Shown here one piece after another: positions 25,701-35,295 of a stretch of DNA of 64,000 nucleotides. Position 1 is the stretch's first letter; the number at the start of each line of letters is the position of its first letter. The translations under genes and the position numbers were made by a program. This DNA comes from UBA4744 sp963707435 (GTDB taxonomy: Bacteria; Actinomycetota; Acidimicrobiia; Spongiisociales; UBA4744): assembly GCA_963707435.1 (NCBI GenBank), contig CAVPPF010000007.1, positions 248,001-312,000 of the forward strand. The letters are read 5' to 3'. The notes under the pieces were generated by a model. The model saw only the letters and a list, made by a program, of their open reading frames with translations. It searched no databases and was not told the DNA's origin.

Positions 25701-26674
25701 CCGTCATGAACCTGGCCCAGGCCATCACCGATGGACTCGACGTCGCCCTCGCGGCCGACTCGCGGGTGCTCGTGATGGGCGAAGACGTGGGCCGCACGGG
25801 TGGGGTGTTTCGCTTGACCAACGGATTGCTCGAAACCCATGGCGCCGAACGGGTTGTCGACATGCCGGTGGCAGAATCGGGAATCGTCGGAACCGCCTTC
25901 GGAATGGCAGTGGCGGGCCTCCGCCCCGTGGTCGAGATCCAGTTCATGGGCTTCTCGTATCCCGCGTACGATCAGATCGTGAGTCACGTCGGAAGGATTC
26001 GCAACCGTTCCCGCCACCGATTCACCGCCCCGATGGTGATCCGGATGCCCTACGGGGGCGGAATCGGTGCCGCCGAACACCACAGTGAATCGACCGAGGC
26101 GATCTATGCACACACGCCCGGGGTGAAAGTGGTGGTTCCCTCAACGCCGTACGACGCCAAGGGTCTGCTGCTGTCGGCCATCGAGGACCCCGACCCCGTC
26201 ATCTTCCTCGAACCGATCAGGCTCTACCGGGCCGTGAAGGAGGAGGTTCCCGCCGGCCGTTTTGTCGTGCCGATCGGTCAAGCGCGGCTGGAGCGAAGCG
26301 GGGACGATCTCACCCTGGTGGCCTACGGGTCGATGGTCCGGGAGACCCGCCATGCGGCAGATCGGCTCGCCGGGGATGGGGTCTCGGTCGAGGTCATCGA
26401 CCTGCGCAGCCTGGTGCCGCTCGATGTCGAAACCCTGGTCGGGTCCGTGCGGAAGACCGGACGGGCGGTGGTCATTCACGAAGGTCATCGAACCGCCGGG
26501 TTTGGCGCCGAACTGGCAGCGCGGATCCAGGAGGAGGCGCTGTATTCGCTCCTCGCTCCCGTGCAGCGGGTGACCGGTTGGGACACGATCTTTCCGCTCA
26601 AGCGCACGGAGGAGTACTACCTGCCCGGCGTCGACCGAATCGTGCAAGCAGCTCACAGAACACTGGAGGGGTAG
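25697..26674 (+). CDS. 2-oxoacid dehydrogenase E1 component, beta subunit
   Basis: The 325-residue partner of E1 alpha has the thiamine diphosphate-binding domain with MGEDVGRTGGVF and MPVAESGIVGTA, and the transketolase C-terminal domain with VEVIDLRSLVPLD. GTG 25697 is the start because GAGGAG lies eight nt upstream and the codon overlaps the E1 alpha stop as GTGA; the ATG at 25706 is three codons inside. Translational coupling would keep the two subunits equimolar. Confidence 0.92.
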   Translation: MTVMNLAQAITDGLDVALAADSRVLVMGEDVGRTGGVFRLTNGLLETHGAERVVDMPVAESGIVGTAFGMAVAGLRPVVEIQFMGFSYPAYDQIVSHVGRIRNRSRHRFTAPMVIRMPYGGGIGAAEHHSESTEAIYAHTPGVKVVVPSTPYDAKGLLLSAIEDPDPVIFLEPIRLYRAVKEEVPAGRFVVPIGQARLERSGDDLTLVAYGSMVRETRHAADRLAGDGVSVEVIDLRSLVPLDVETLVGSVRKTGRAVVIHEGHRTAGFGAELAARIQEEALYSLLAPVQRVTGWDTIFPLKRTEEYYLPGVDRIVQAAHRTLEG

Positions 26675-27861
26675 TGGCCTACGAATTCCTGTTGCCCGAC
26701 ATTGGAGAGGGACTGACGGAAGCAGAAGTCGTGCGCTGGGTGGTGGCCGTCGGGGAAGAGGTGGCCGAAGATGCTCCCCTCGTCGAGGTCGAGACCGACA
26801 AAGCCGTTGTTGAGATCACCTCACCCCATCAGGGGGTGGTGCTCTACCACGGTGCAGGACCAGGTGAAACACTCCAGGTGGGAGCGGTCCTCACGGTGAT
26901 CGGAAGGCTGGATGAATCCTGGAGTCCCGCCGATGCGGCACCCATCGTCGGCAATCTCGTTGAGGAAGCCGAGATCCTTGCACCGCGCGACGCGGCCCCG
27001 GATCAGCCGGCGGCGGGAGGCATCCAGGCCCTCCCGTTGATTCGAAAGCTCGCCAAAGACCTGGGGGTGGATCTGGCCGACGTGCAGGGCTCCGGTCCGG
27101 GAGGCCGGATCAGCCGGGAAGACGTCCACGCGAGCGCCGGGCGATGGGCGGCGCCGACAGCGCCGCCCATCGTTGGGGAGGGAGAGGAACGGGTCCGGTT
27201 GTCGAGGCTCCGCCGGACGATTGCGGAGAACATGGAACGGTCGTGGCGGGAGATCCCGCATGTCACGACCTTCGACTCGGTCGGCGCCGACCGGTTGCTC
27301 GATCTCAAGGCGGCGTTGTCGGCCCGCTACGACACCCCGGTCCCCATCGAAACCCTCGTGCTCAAGGCCGTCCTGCCGGTCCTGGCCGAGTTCGCCGAGT
27401 TCAATGCATCCCTCGATGGGGATCACCTGGTGCTCAAGCGCCACTACGACGTCGGTGTGGCGGCCGATACTCCGGACGGGCTCATCGTCCCCGTAGTGAA
27501 GGGTGCGGACCGCCGGTCACTCCGCGACCTCGCTGCCGAGATCGTTCGCCTGGCAGGCGCTGCCCGATCGCGCACGCTCACTCCGGACGAGCTGAGTGGC
27601 GCAACCTTCACGGTCTCCAATATCGGAGCGGTCGGCGGTGGACACGGCACACCCATCATTCCGTTCGGGACGACGGCGATCCTGTCGGTGGGGAGAGCCG
27701 AAGCCCAAGCTGTGGCTCGCAACGGTGTGGTGACCGTCGCTCGCATGATGCCGCTCTCGCTCTCCTACGACCACCGGGTCATCGACGGAGGGCTCGGCCG
27801 GCGTTTCATGACCCGGCTCAGGGAGAATCTCGAGGAACCGGGTTTGTTCCTGGCCTCGTAA
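26674..27861 (+). CDS. Dihydrolipoamide acyltransferase, E2 component
   Basis: E2 transfers the acyl group from E1 to coenzyme A. The 395-residue protein has one N-terminal lipoyl domain with the lipoylated lysine in ETDKAVVEI, a peripheral subunit-binding domain (LIRKLAKDLGVDL...GPGGRISREDV) and the catalytic domain with SLSYDHRVIDGG at the end. GTG 26674 overlaps the E1 beta stop by one nt and is preceded by GGAGGGG. No E3 lipoamide dehydrogenase gene is nearby, so E3 must be encoded elsewhere. Confidence 0.92.
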   Translation: MAYEFLLPDIGEGLTEAEVVRWVVAVGEEVAEDAPLVEVETDKAVVEITSPHQGVVLYHGAGPGETLQVGAVLTVIGRLDESWSPADAAPIVGNLVEEAEILAPRDAAPDQPAAGGIQALPLIRKLAKDLGVDLADVQGSGPGGRISREDVHASAGRWAAPTAPPIVGEGEERVRLSRLRRTIAENMERSWREIPHVTTFDSVGADRLLDLKAALSARYDTPVPIETLVLKAVLPVLAEFAEFNASLDGDHLVLKRHYDVGVAADTPDGLIVPVVKGADRRSLRDLAAEIVRLAGAARSRTLTPDELSGATFTVSNIGAVGGGHGTPIIPFGTTAILSVGRAEAQAVARNGVVTVARMMPLSLSYDHRVIDGGLGRRFMTRLRENLEEPGLFLAS

Positions 27862-27902
27862 ACGCCCGGGTGAATCCTCGAATCGCTTCTTACATCCGTG
27901 CT

Positions 27903-27911
27903 TGCAATAAT
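27903..27911 (+). promoter_or_regulatory. Possible extended -10 promoter of aceBA
   Basis: TGCAATAAT at 27903-27911 fits an extended -10 element (TG-N-AATAAT) about 37 nt before the malate synthase start. The region is AT-rich for this genome. No convincing -35 is visible (TCGCTT at the expected place), so the call is tentative. Confidence 0.38.
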
Positions 27912-27948
27912 TAGCGGTAAGGAGCTGATCTCAGGAAGGACCCTTGTC

Positions 27949-29538
27949 ATGAGTGAAGGAATCGAGGTCATCGGTCCGGTTGAGGGGGATTTCAGCCTGA
28001 TCCTCACGCCGGAGGCGCTGAGCTTCGTGGCCGATCTGCATCGTCGTTTCAACCCGGGACGGGAAGCGCTGCTTCGTGCTCGGGCCCTCCGCCAGGAACG
28101 GCTCGACCATGGGGAACTGCCCGACTTCCTCCCCGAAACCCAGAATATTCGCGACGGTGAGTGGCAGGTTGCCCCCGTCCCTCCGGATCTCATGGACCGG
28201 CGGGTCGAGATCACAGGTCCGGTCGACCGCAAGATGATGATCAACGCGCTCAATTCGGGCGCCAGGGTCTTCATGGCCGACTTCGAAGATTCGAACTCGC
28301 CGACGTGGCAGAACAACATCCAGGGCCACCTCAACCTTATGGATGCCATCGCCGGGACGATCGAGTTCACCAGCCAGGACGGCAAACACTACGAACTGGG
28401 CGAGCATCCGGCCACCCTCATGGTCCGGCCGCGAGGATGGCATCTCACCGAAAAACATGTGTTCGTGGACGGTCATCCGATCTCTGCGAGCCTTTTCGAC
28501 TTCGGGCTGTACCTCTTCCACAACGCCAAACGCGCGGCCGAACGAGGGACCGGACCCTACTTCTACCTGCCGAAACTGGAGAGCCACCTCGAGGCGCGCC
28601 TCTGGAACGACGTGTTCGTGTATGCGCAGCAGGCCCTGAGCATTCCGGTCGGCACCATCAAAGCGACGGTGCTGATCGAAACGATCCTGGCCGCCTTCGA
28701 GATGGAGGAGATCCTCTTCGAGTTGCGGGATCACTCGGCGGGACTCAACGCGGGCCGCTGGGACTACATCTTCTCGGTCATCAAGAAGTTCCGAAACCGC
28801 CCGGACATGGTCCTGCCGGACCGCGCTCAGGTCTCGATGAAGGTTCCTTTCATGCGGGCGTACACGGAACTCCTGGTGAGTACATGCCACAAGCGGGGAG
28901 CGTTTGCGATCGGTGGCATGGCCGCCTTCATCCCTAGTCGTCGCGATCCCGAGATCAATGAGGCGGCCTTGCGCAAAGTACGCGAGGACAAGGAGCGGGA
29001 GTCGGCCGACGGATGCGACGGAACCTGGGTCGCCCATCCCGATCTGGTCCCGCCGGTCCTCGAAGTCTTCGACGAGGTTCTGGGTGACAACCCCAACCAG
29101 CTCAACGTTCTCCGTGACGATGTGAAGGTCGCCGGAAGCGATCTGCTCAACACGACGATCGATCAGGGAGCCATCACTGACGCAGGACTCCGCACCAATA
29201 TCTCGGTCGCCATCCTCTATCTCGAGTCGTGGCTGCGGGGGGTCGGCGCCGCTGCTCTCTTCAACTTGATGGAAGATGCGGCCACCGCCGAGATCTCCCG
29301 ATCGCAGGTCTGGCAGTGGATTCGCCACGACGCACTCATGGACAACGGCCAACCCGTCACCCGTGAATTGGTGCACAGCCTGGTCATCGAAGAGATCGAG
29401 AAGATCCAGGAAGCCTATGGAGAGGACCTCTTCGCCCGGGGCCGGTTCGATGAAGCTCGTCAGCTCTTCGAGACCGTTGCGCTGAGCGACGACTTCCCCG
29501 AGTTCTTGACGTTGAAAGCATACGAGTTGATCGACTGA
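27949..29538 (+). CDS. aceB: Malate synthase A
   Basis: Malate synthase condenses glyoxylate with acetyl-CoA in the glyoxylate shunt. At 529 residues it is the short A type rather than the 720-residue G type found in mycobacteria. The signature DFEDSNSPTWQNNIQG and the active-site stretch LMVRPRGWHLTEKHV are present, and KATVLIETILAAFEMEEIL follows. ATG 27949 lies eight nt after AGGAAGGA. It is followed after 11 nt by isocitrate lyase, so both shunt enzymes are made from one transcript. Confidence 0.95.
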   Translation: MSEGIEVIGPVEGDFSLILTPEALSFVADLHRRFNPGREALLRARALRQERLDHGELPDFLPETQNIRDGEWQVAPVPPDLMDRRVEITGPVDRKMMINALNSGARVFMADFEDSNSPTWQNNIQGHLNLMDAIAGTIEFTSQDGKHYELGEHPATLMVRPRGWHLTEKHVFVDGHPISASLFDFGLYLFHNAKRAAERGTGPYFYLPKLESHLEARLWNDVFVYAQQALSIPVGTIKATVLIETILAAFEMEEILFELRDHSAGLNAGRWDYIFSVIKKFRNRPDMVLPDRAQVSMKVPFMRAYTELLVSTCHKRGAFAIGGMAAFIPSRRDPEINEAALRKVREDKERESADGCDGTWVAHPDLVPPVLEVFDEVLGDNPNQLNVLRDDVKVAGSDLLNTTIDQGAITDAGLRTNISVAILYLESWLRGVGAAALFNLMEDAATAEISRSQVWQWIRHDALMDNGQPVTRELVHSLVIEEIEKIQEAYGEDLFARGRFDEARQLFETVALSDDFPEFLTLKAYELID

Positions 29539-29549
29539 GGAGGGTATCG

Positions 29550-30845
29550 ATGGAGATCGCCGAACGATTCCGGCGTGAGGTTGAAGATCTGGAGCGGGAC
29601 TGGGACAACAATCCCCGCTGGAAAGGGATCACGCGCGATTACACCGCCGAACAGGTGGTTCGTTTGCGCGGGACCTTGTTGATCGATTTCACCCTGGCCA
29701 AGCACGGTGCCGAGAAGCTGTGGAAGCTGCTCGAAACCGAAGACTATGTCAACGCGCTGGGAGCGATGACGGGCAACCAGGCTGTGCAGATGGTGAAGGC
29801 GGGTCTGAAAGCCATCTATCTGAGTGGCTGGCAGGTTGCCGGCGACAACAACCTCGCCATGCAGACGTACCCCGATCAGAGCCTGTACCCGTCCAACAGC
29901 GCACCCATGCTGGTGCGGAGGATCAACAACGCCTTGCTGCGCGCCGACCAGATCGAATGGTCGGAAGGCCGCCACGATCACGATTTCATCGCTCCCATTG
30001 TGGCCGACGGAGAGGCCGGATTTGGCGGAGCCCTGAACGTGTTCGAGATGACGAAGGCCTTCATCGAAGCCGGTGCCGCCGGTGTCCATTTCGAGGACCA
30101 GCTCGCCGCCGAGAAGAAGTGCGGCCACATGGGCGGCAAGGTGCTCGTACCGACGAGCCAGCATGTACGGACCCTGAAAGCGGCGCGCCTGGCAGCCGAC
30201 GTGCTCGACGTGCCCACCCTCATCGTCGCCAGGACCGACTCGCTGGGTGCCACGCTGTTGACCAGCGATATCGACGAGCGGGACCATCCCTTCGTGAAGG
30301 GAACCAGGACGTCCGAGGGTTTCTACGACGTGCAGAACGGAATGGATGCGGCGGTGGCTCGTGGCCTGGCATACGCCCCCTACGCAGACCTCATCTGGTG
30401 TGAGACGGGTCATCCGGATCTCGACGAGGCGCGTGAGTTCGCCGAGCGGATTCATGCCGAGTTCCCCGGCAAACTGCTGGCCTACAACTGCTCGCCTTCG
30501 TTCAACTGGAAGATGAATCTGGACGATGCGACGATCGCGACGTTCCAAAAGGAAATGGGGGCGATGGGCTACAAGTATCAGTTCATCACCCTGGCCGGGT
30601 TCCATTCGCTCAACGCCTCGATGTTCGATCTGGCCAAGGGCTACCGCGAAGAGGGGATGACCGCTTACGTCCGCGTGCAGGAACACGAGTTCGAGATCGA
30701 GAAGGACGGGTACTCGGGAGTCAAACATCAGCGTGAAGTGGGTGCCGGATACTTCGATGAAGTGGCCCTGACCATCAGCGGCGGCGAGGCGTCGACCCTG
30801 GCACTGAAAGGATCGACCGAGGACGAGCAGTTCCTCCAGCACTGA
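29550..30845 (+). CDS. aceA: Isocitrate lyase
   Basis: Isocitrate lyase splits isocitrate into succinate and glyoxylate, allowing growth on acetate or fatty acids. The catalytic loop motif KKCGHMGGKVLVPT is present near residue 190, together with WSEGRHDHDF and the C-terminal substrate segment NCSPSFNWK. The 431-residue length matches the bacterial family. AGGAGGG lies five nt before ATG. It forms an operon with aceB. Confidence 0.96.
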   Translation: MEIAERFRREVEDLERDWDNNPRWKGITRDYTAEQVVRLRGTLLIDFTLAKHGAEKLWKLLETEDYVNALGAMTGNQAVQMVKAGLKAIYLSGWQVAGDNNLAMQTYPDQSLYPSNSAPMLVRRINNALLRADQIEWSEGRHDHDFIAPIVADGEAGFGGALNVFEMTKAFIEAGAAGVHFEDQLAAEKKCGHMGGKVLVPTSQHVRTLKAARLAADVLDVPTLIVARTDSLGATLLTSDIDERDHPFVKGTRTSEGFYDVQNGMDAAVARGLAYAPYADLIWCETGHPDLDEAREFAERIHAEFPGKLLAYNCSPSFNWKMNLDDATIATFQKEMGAMGYKYQFITLAGFHSLNASMFDLAKGYREEGMTAYVRVQEHEFEIEKDGYSGVKHQREVGAGYFDEVALTISGGEASTLALKGSTEDEQFLQH

Positions 30846-30890
30846 TCGGCGGCGCCGGTTTGTGCGGACGGCTTGCTAGCTTCCGGTCAC

Positions 30891-31163
30891 ATGGATGGAC
30901 ACGCACAGCGCAAGGCGCTGGAAGCGGCGGAGCGAGCGCTCAACGCCCTGGAGTCGGGCCGCGCCGACGCGGCCCGGGCGGCGGCCCGTCGCGCCGCCGA
31001 ACTCGACCAGATCGGCGCCTTTGCCGCCCTGCCGCGAGCGGTCGAGCAGGCCAATGACGACCTCGTCAACAATGGCTCGCTGTCGGAATTGAGTCTGGCG
31101 GCCCTCAACGCGGCGGTGGGACCCGGTCCGCTCGAAGCCGTCGTGGCTCGACTCGGCCGGTGA
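30891..31163 (+). CDS. Small helical Ala/Arg-rich protein
   Basis: The 90-residue protein is predicted to be nearly all helix, with an alanine/arginine repeat pattern (LEAAERALNALESGRADAARAAARRAAELD) that resembles TPR-like or coiled-coil helices. I recognise no family. TAGCTT (30877-30882) ends eight nt before the ATG, matching the leaderless start pattern of neighbours. It lies alone between aceA and the PHP phosphatase. Confidence 0.52.
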   Translation: MDGHAQRKALEAAERALNALESGRADAARAAARRAAELDQIGAFAALPRAVEQANDDLVNNGSLSELSLAALNAAVGPGPLEAVVARLGR

Positions 31164-31227
31164 CCGACGTCGTTCTGCCCTCTGCGCGGGTACTCGGATT
31201 TCACATGATCCGGTACGCTCGGCGTCG

Positions 31228-32118
31228 ATGAGCGACTATCACCTGCATCTCCATCCCCACCAGCCCACCGAAGACGGACCTCCACCCGGTGAGTACCCGC
31301 CCGGCCACATCGAAGCCTATGTCGAGGCAGCCGCCCGCCGCGGCGTCGATGAACTCGGCTTCACCGAGCATCTGTACCGATGCGTCGAGTCGGAGGAAGC
31401 CCTGGGAACCTGGTGGGAACGAGAGCCCGATCCCGGGTTGGCTGCGCACACGCAGAGTTTCGTTGCGGCCGACCGCAATCTCTCGCTGGACGCCTACGTC
31501 ACCGCCGTGGAGGACGCCAAGAGCCGGGGGCTGCCCGTACTGCTCGGGCTCGAGGTGGACTTCTTTCCGGACACCATCGCGGCAGTGCTCGAACTGCTCG
31601 AGCCGTACCCGTGGGACTTCCTGATCGGGTCGGTGCATTGGATCGGCGGGTGGGCCGTCGACAGTTCCGAAGCCGGATACGAGTGGGACCATCGAGGCCT
31701 CGAACGCGGCTACGACCAGTATTTCGCTCTCGAGACGCAACTGGCCGCCTCAGGTGCCGTGGACGTCCTGGCGCATGTCGACCTACCGAAGAAGTACGGG
31801 CACCGGCTCCCCGCCGAGCCGTTGCACCACTACGACGCGGTGGTAGCGGCAGCGGCGGCCTCGGGCACGGCCGTTGAAGTCTCCAGCCAGGGGCTGAGGA
31901 AGCCGGTCGCCGAGGTGTACCCGTCGCCGGTGTTCCTACGCATGTTCCGTGAGGCGGAGGTGCCCATCACCCTGGCCTCCGACGGCCACTTTCCCGGCGA
32001 AGCGGCGTGGGGACATGACGCGGTCGTCGCGGCCGCCCGGGAGGCCGGGTACACCGAGCGGCTTAGGTTTCGGAATCGGACGGGGCAGTTGGTCGCGCTG
32101 GATGGCGCTCGTCGATGA
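31228..32118 (+). CDS. PHP-domain phosphoesterase, histidinol-phosphatase (HisJ) like
   Basis: The 296-residue protein starts directly with the PHP metal motif DYHLHLHPH and continues with GFTEHLYRC, GLEVDFFPD, LIGSVHWIGGW and HVDLPKKYGH, all typical of HisJ-type histidinol-phosphatases that dephosphorylate histidinol phosphate with a trinuclear metal centre. ASDGHFP near the C-terminus gives the last metal ligands. No other histidine biosynthesis gene is nearby, so a related phosphoesterase role remains possible. TACGCT (31214-31219) ends eight nt before ATG. Confidence 0.83.
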   Translation: MSDYHLHLHPHQPTEDGPPPGEYPPGHIEAYVEAAARRGVDELGFTEHLYRCVESEEALGTWWEREPDPGLAAHTQSFVAADRNLSLDAYVTAVEDAKSRGLPVLLGLEVDFFPDTIAAVLELLEPYPWDFLIGSVHWIGGWAVDSSEAGYEWDHRGLERGYDQYFALETQLAASGAVDVLAHVDLPKKYGHRLPAEPLHHYDAVVAAAAASGTAVEVSSQGLRKPVAEVYPSPVFLRMFREAEVPITLASDGHFPGEAAWGHDAVVAAAREAGYTERLRFRNRTGQLVALDGARR

Positions 32119-32165
32119 AGGAGGCGTGCCATTCGCACTTCCCGCCTTCGGCTACGGTTCCGCCC

Positions 32166-32732
32166 ATGAGTGGAGGTTGGATTCACAACGAGCACCCGTT
32201 TGCCGCGCCCCCGGACTTGCGCGACCCGGCCCGGCAGTTGCGGGGAAGACTTGCTTCCGGGATCACGGTGCTGACATCCGGCGGACCGGACGGTCGGACC
32301 GGGTTGACGGTGTCGTCTCTGTTGATCGCCGAAGGCGAACCATCGCGGGTCGTCGCCCTGATCGGAGACGCAACAGATCTCTGGTTCGCCATCGAACAGA
32401 GCGGCTCGTGGGTGCTCCACGTCCTGGGGGTTCCCGACCGGGCCTTGTCTGAACGCTTCGCCGGTGTCCGGCCAAGCCCGGGCGGCCCGTTTGCCGGTCT
32501 CGAGGTTGAGGACACTCCCTGGGGACCTGCCCTCGGAACGCTCGGGACCAGGGCATACTGTCGATTCGAGCGATCGGTGGAGACCGGATTCCACCGTCTC
32601 GTGACGGGCGTGATCGATCAGATCGACCTGGAGGGCTTTTTCGATCCTCTTGTCTATCACCGAGGCCGGTACCGGGTGTTGGCCGACGATGCCGCAGCGG
32701 AGTTCGGGCCCGAAGCGCGTGGGTCTTCCTAG
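32166..32732 (+). CDS. Flavin reductase-like FMN-binding domain protein
   Basis: The 188-residue protein has the split-barrel flavin reductase fold: an N-terminal RLASGITVLTSGG strand, TGLTVSSLLIAEGEP for FMN binding, a WVLHVLG strand and the CRFERSVETGFHRLVTGVI segment near the C-terminus. Such proteins supply reduced flavin to monooxygenases or act as FMN oxidoreductases. The partner is not in the window. TACGGT (32153-32158) ends seven nt before ATG, so the mRNA is probably leaderless. Confidence 0.8.
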   Translation: MSGGWIHNEHPFAAPPDLRDPARQLRGRLASGITVLTSGGPDGRTGLTVSSLLIAEGEPSRVVALIGDATDLWFAIEQSGSWVLHVLGVPDRALSERFAGVRPSPGGPFAGLEVEDTPWGPALGTLGTRAYCRFERSVETGFHRLVTGVIDQIDLEGFFDPLVYHRGRYRVLADDAAAEFGPEARGSS

Positions 32733-32743
32733 AATCCTGATCG

Positions 32744-34054
32744 ATGAATCCTCCCACCGTTTGGCTGACCACCCTCGGCTGTGCCAAGAACCAGGTTGAT
32801 TCCGACAAGCTCTCGACGGTGCTGGCCGAGGCCGGGTACCAGCAGGCCGCCGACCCTTCCGTGGCAGATGTTGTCATGGTGAATACCTGTGCCTTTATCG
32901 AAGCGGCCCGCGAGGAGTCGGTCGAGACGATCCTCGAGCTCGAGCAGGCCAAGCGCCCCGGCGCCGGTCTTGTGGTCCTCGGTTGCATGGCCCAGCGATT
33001 CGGCTCAGAAATCGTCGAAGCGCTGCCCGAAGCCGATGCCGTCCTGGGTCTCGACCGGTACGGGGAGCTGGTCGGAACGCTCGACCGGTTGACCGGCTGG
33101 CAGCCGGTTGGGCTGCGGCGCTCGCCGATGGACATCCTCCACGCGGTCAACCGGCCGGCCCCGACGTTTCCCTATGCCTACGTCAAAGTTGCGGAAGGCT
33201 GCGACAAGCCGTGCACCTTCTGCGCCATCCCTTTGATCAGGGGAAAACAACGGTCACGGCGGCCGACCAATATCCACGAGGAGATCAGCGCTCTGGCGGT
33301 GGCCGGGGTTTCGGAGGTCGTCCTGGTGGCCCAGGACCTCGCTTCCTACGGCCGGGACCTCGACGCCCCCGGCGGTCTCGTCGAGCTGATCCGCTTCGTC
33401 TCCGACATCGAGGGGCTGCGCCGGATTCGCCTGCTCTACCTCTACCCGAAGGAGATCCGGCCGACCCTCATCGACGAAATGGCGTCGAACCCTCTGGTGG
33501 TTCCCTATTTCGATCTCAGCCTCCAGCATGCGGAAGAACGCCTCCTGCGAGCCATGAGCCGTCCGGGCAACGGGGACCGGTACCTCGACCTCATTGCCCG
33601 GATCAGGTCGGCGGCTCCCGAAGCGACGCTGCGGTCCAGTTTCATTGTCGGTTTTCCGGGCGAAACAGAAGACGATGTGGAGACGCTGGCGGATTTCCTC
33701 CGCGAAGCTCGGTTGGATTGGGCCGGATTCTTTCCCTATTCGGCAGAGGACGGGACCCCCGCCGCTCTGCTTTCCGATCGTGTTGATGCCGAAACGGCCG
33801 CGGAGCGGCTGCGATACCTGCAGGCCATCCAGGAAGACTTGACCGAGCAAGCCAACGGCGCTCAGGTCGGGAGGACCTTCGACGTGCTCATCGATCAGGT
33901 CGAGGATGGGGTGCCGGTCGGGCGTACATACCGCGAGGCTCCCGATATCGACGGGATGGTGACTCTGGATCGGGGCCGGCCGGGCGAGTGGGTCACGGCA
34001 ACGATCACCGCTAGCTATGGAATCGACCTGGCCGCCGAAGTGGTGACGGCATGA
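32744..34054 (+). CDS. rimO: Ribosomal protein S12 methylthiotransferase
   Basis: RimO is a radical SAM enzyme that methylthiolates an aspartate of ribosomal protein S12. The 436-residue protein has the N-terminal UPF0004 cluster site (TLGCAKNQVDSD), the radical SAM motif GCDKPCTFCAIP and the RimO-type IRGKQRSR. A C-terminal TRAM domain follows. TAGAAT (32730-32735) ends eight nt before ATG and overlaps the previous stop codon. The stop overlaps cinA (ATGA); the pgsA gene that often sits between these two is absent here. Confidence 0.95.
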   Translation: MNPPTVWLTTLGCAKNQVDSDKLSTVLAEAGYQQAADPSVADVVMVNTCAFIEAAREESVETILELEQAKRPGAGLVVLGCMAQRFGSEIVEALPEADAVLGLDRYGELVGTLDRLTGWQPVGLRRSPMDILHAVNRPAPTFPYAYVKVAEGCDKPCTFCAIPLIRGKQRSRRPTNIHEEISALAVAGVSEVVLVAQDLASYGRDLDAPGGLVELIRFVSDIEGLRRIRLLYLYPKEIRPTLIDEMASNPLVVPYFDLSLQHAEERLLRAMSRPGNGDRYLDLIARIRSAAPEATLRSSFIVGFPGETEDDVETLADFLREARLDWAGFFPYSAEDGTPAALLSDRVDAETAAERLRYLQAIQEDLTEQANGAQVGRTFDVLIDQVEDGVPVGRTYREAPDIDGMVTLDRGRPGEWVTATITASYGIDLAAEVVTA

Positions 34055-35295
34055 TCATCGAGGTTGTGGCGGTCGGGACGGAACTCCTGCTCGGACAGAT
34101 CATCAACGGCAACGGGGCCCTCATCGGGCGCCGCCTGGCCGAGGAAGGTTTCGACGCGCACTACCAGGTGGTCGTCGGGGACAACGACGAACGGCTGGTG
34201 GCTGCGCTGGAGACCGCGCTGGGGCGTGCCGACGCGGTGATCGTGACCGGCGGGATCGGCCCGACTCAAGATGATGTCACCCGGGAAGCGATCTGCGCAG
34301 CGACCGGAAGGGACATGGAGTTCTCCGACGAATACGCCCGCCTGCTGCGCGCCCGATGGGAAGCGAGCGGCCGGATCATGCCGGAGAGCAACCTCCGGCA
34401 GGCCGAGTATCCCGAAGGTGCCATCCAGCTCGCCAACCCGAAAGGCTCCGCTCCCGGCATCGCACTCGAACACGACGGTCGCTGGATCTTCGCCCTTCCC
34501 GGCGTCCCCCAGGAGATGGAAGCGCTCCTCGACGACGAGGTCATGCCGAGGCTCCGCCGTCTGGCGGGTGGTCCGGCGGTCGTCAAGAGCCGGCTGCTGC
34601 GCAGCTGGGGCATGAGCGAATCGCAAGTTGCCGAACTACTGGACGACGTGTTCCAGGCATCTGCGAACCCATCGGTCGCCTTCCTTGCGTCCAGCGGGGA
34701 GATCAAGGTGCGGATCACCGCCAAAGCGGAAAGCGATGAAGAGGCGGCCCGCCTGATCGCACCGGTGGAGGCGGAGGTGCGGCAGCGGTTGGGAGCGCGC
34801 ATTTTCGGGACCGACGGCGACACCATCGAACCGATCGTGCTGCGCCTGCTCGAGGAACGGGGCTGGCGGATCGCCACCGCAGAATCGGCCACGGGCGGGC
34901 TGATCGCGGCGCGCATAACTTCGGTGCCGGGGGCCTCTCGCGTGTTCGTCGGGAGCGTCGTGGCCTACGCCACCGAGCTGAAACACCGATTGCTCGAGGT
35001 TCCGACCGCGACGCTGGAGGCAGGGGTGGTTTCGGAAGAAACCGCAATGGCGATGGCGGTCGGCGCCGCGCGGCTGCTCCGGGCGGAGGTAGCCGTATCG
35101 GTGACAGGATCGGCGGGACCGGAGGTACAGGAGCAGTCGGCCGGGACGATGATCATCGGAGTACACACACCCGAAGACACGGCCGCCCGAACCTTGCGGC
35201 TGCCCGGTGATCGTGAGCGCGTGAGGACCTACGCGGGTACGGCCGCCTTGCAGCTCGTGCGGCTGGCCGTCGAGGGCTCCTGGTGGCGGACGTAG
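34051..35295 (+). CDS. cinA: CinA-like nicotinamide-nucleotide amidohydrolase / competence-damage protein
   Basis: The first 250 residues form the MoaB/MogA-like COG1058 domain (VGTELLLGQI, VTGGIGPTQDD), which hydrolyses ADP-ribose type substrates in characterised members. The last 160 residues form the CinA amidase domain (ATAESATGGLIAARI, SVTGSAGPE), which deamidates NMN. Both appear intact, giving the full 414-residue form. It overlaps rimO by four nt and thpR by 13 nt, in the classic cinA-thpR-recA order. Confidence 0.93.
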   Translation: MIIEVVAVGTELLLGQIINGNGALIGRRLAEEGFDAHYQVVVGDNDERLVAALETALGRADAVIVTGGIGPTQDDVTREAICAATGRDMEFSDEYARLLRARWEASGRIMPESNLRQAEYPEGAIQLANPKGSAPGIALEHDGRWIFALPGVPQEMEALLDDEVMPRLRRLAGGPAVVKSRLLRSWGMSESQVAELLDDVFQASANPSVAFLASSGEIKVRITAKAESDEEAARLIAPVEAEVRQRLGARIFGTDGDTIEPIVLRLLEERGWRIATAESATGGLIAARITSVPGASRVFVGSVVAYATELKHRLLEVPTATLEAGVVSEETAMAMAVGAARLLRAEVAVSVTGSAGPEVQEQSAGTMIIGVHTPEDTAARTLRLPGDRERVRTYAGTAALQLVRLAVEGSWWRT

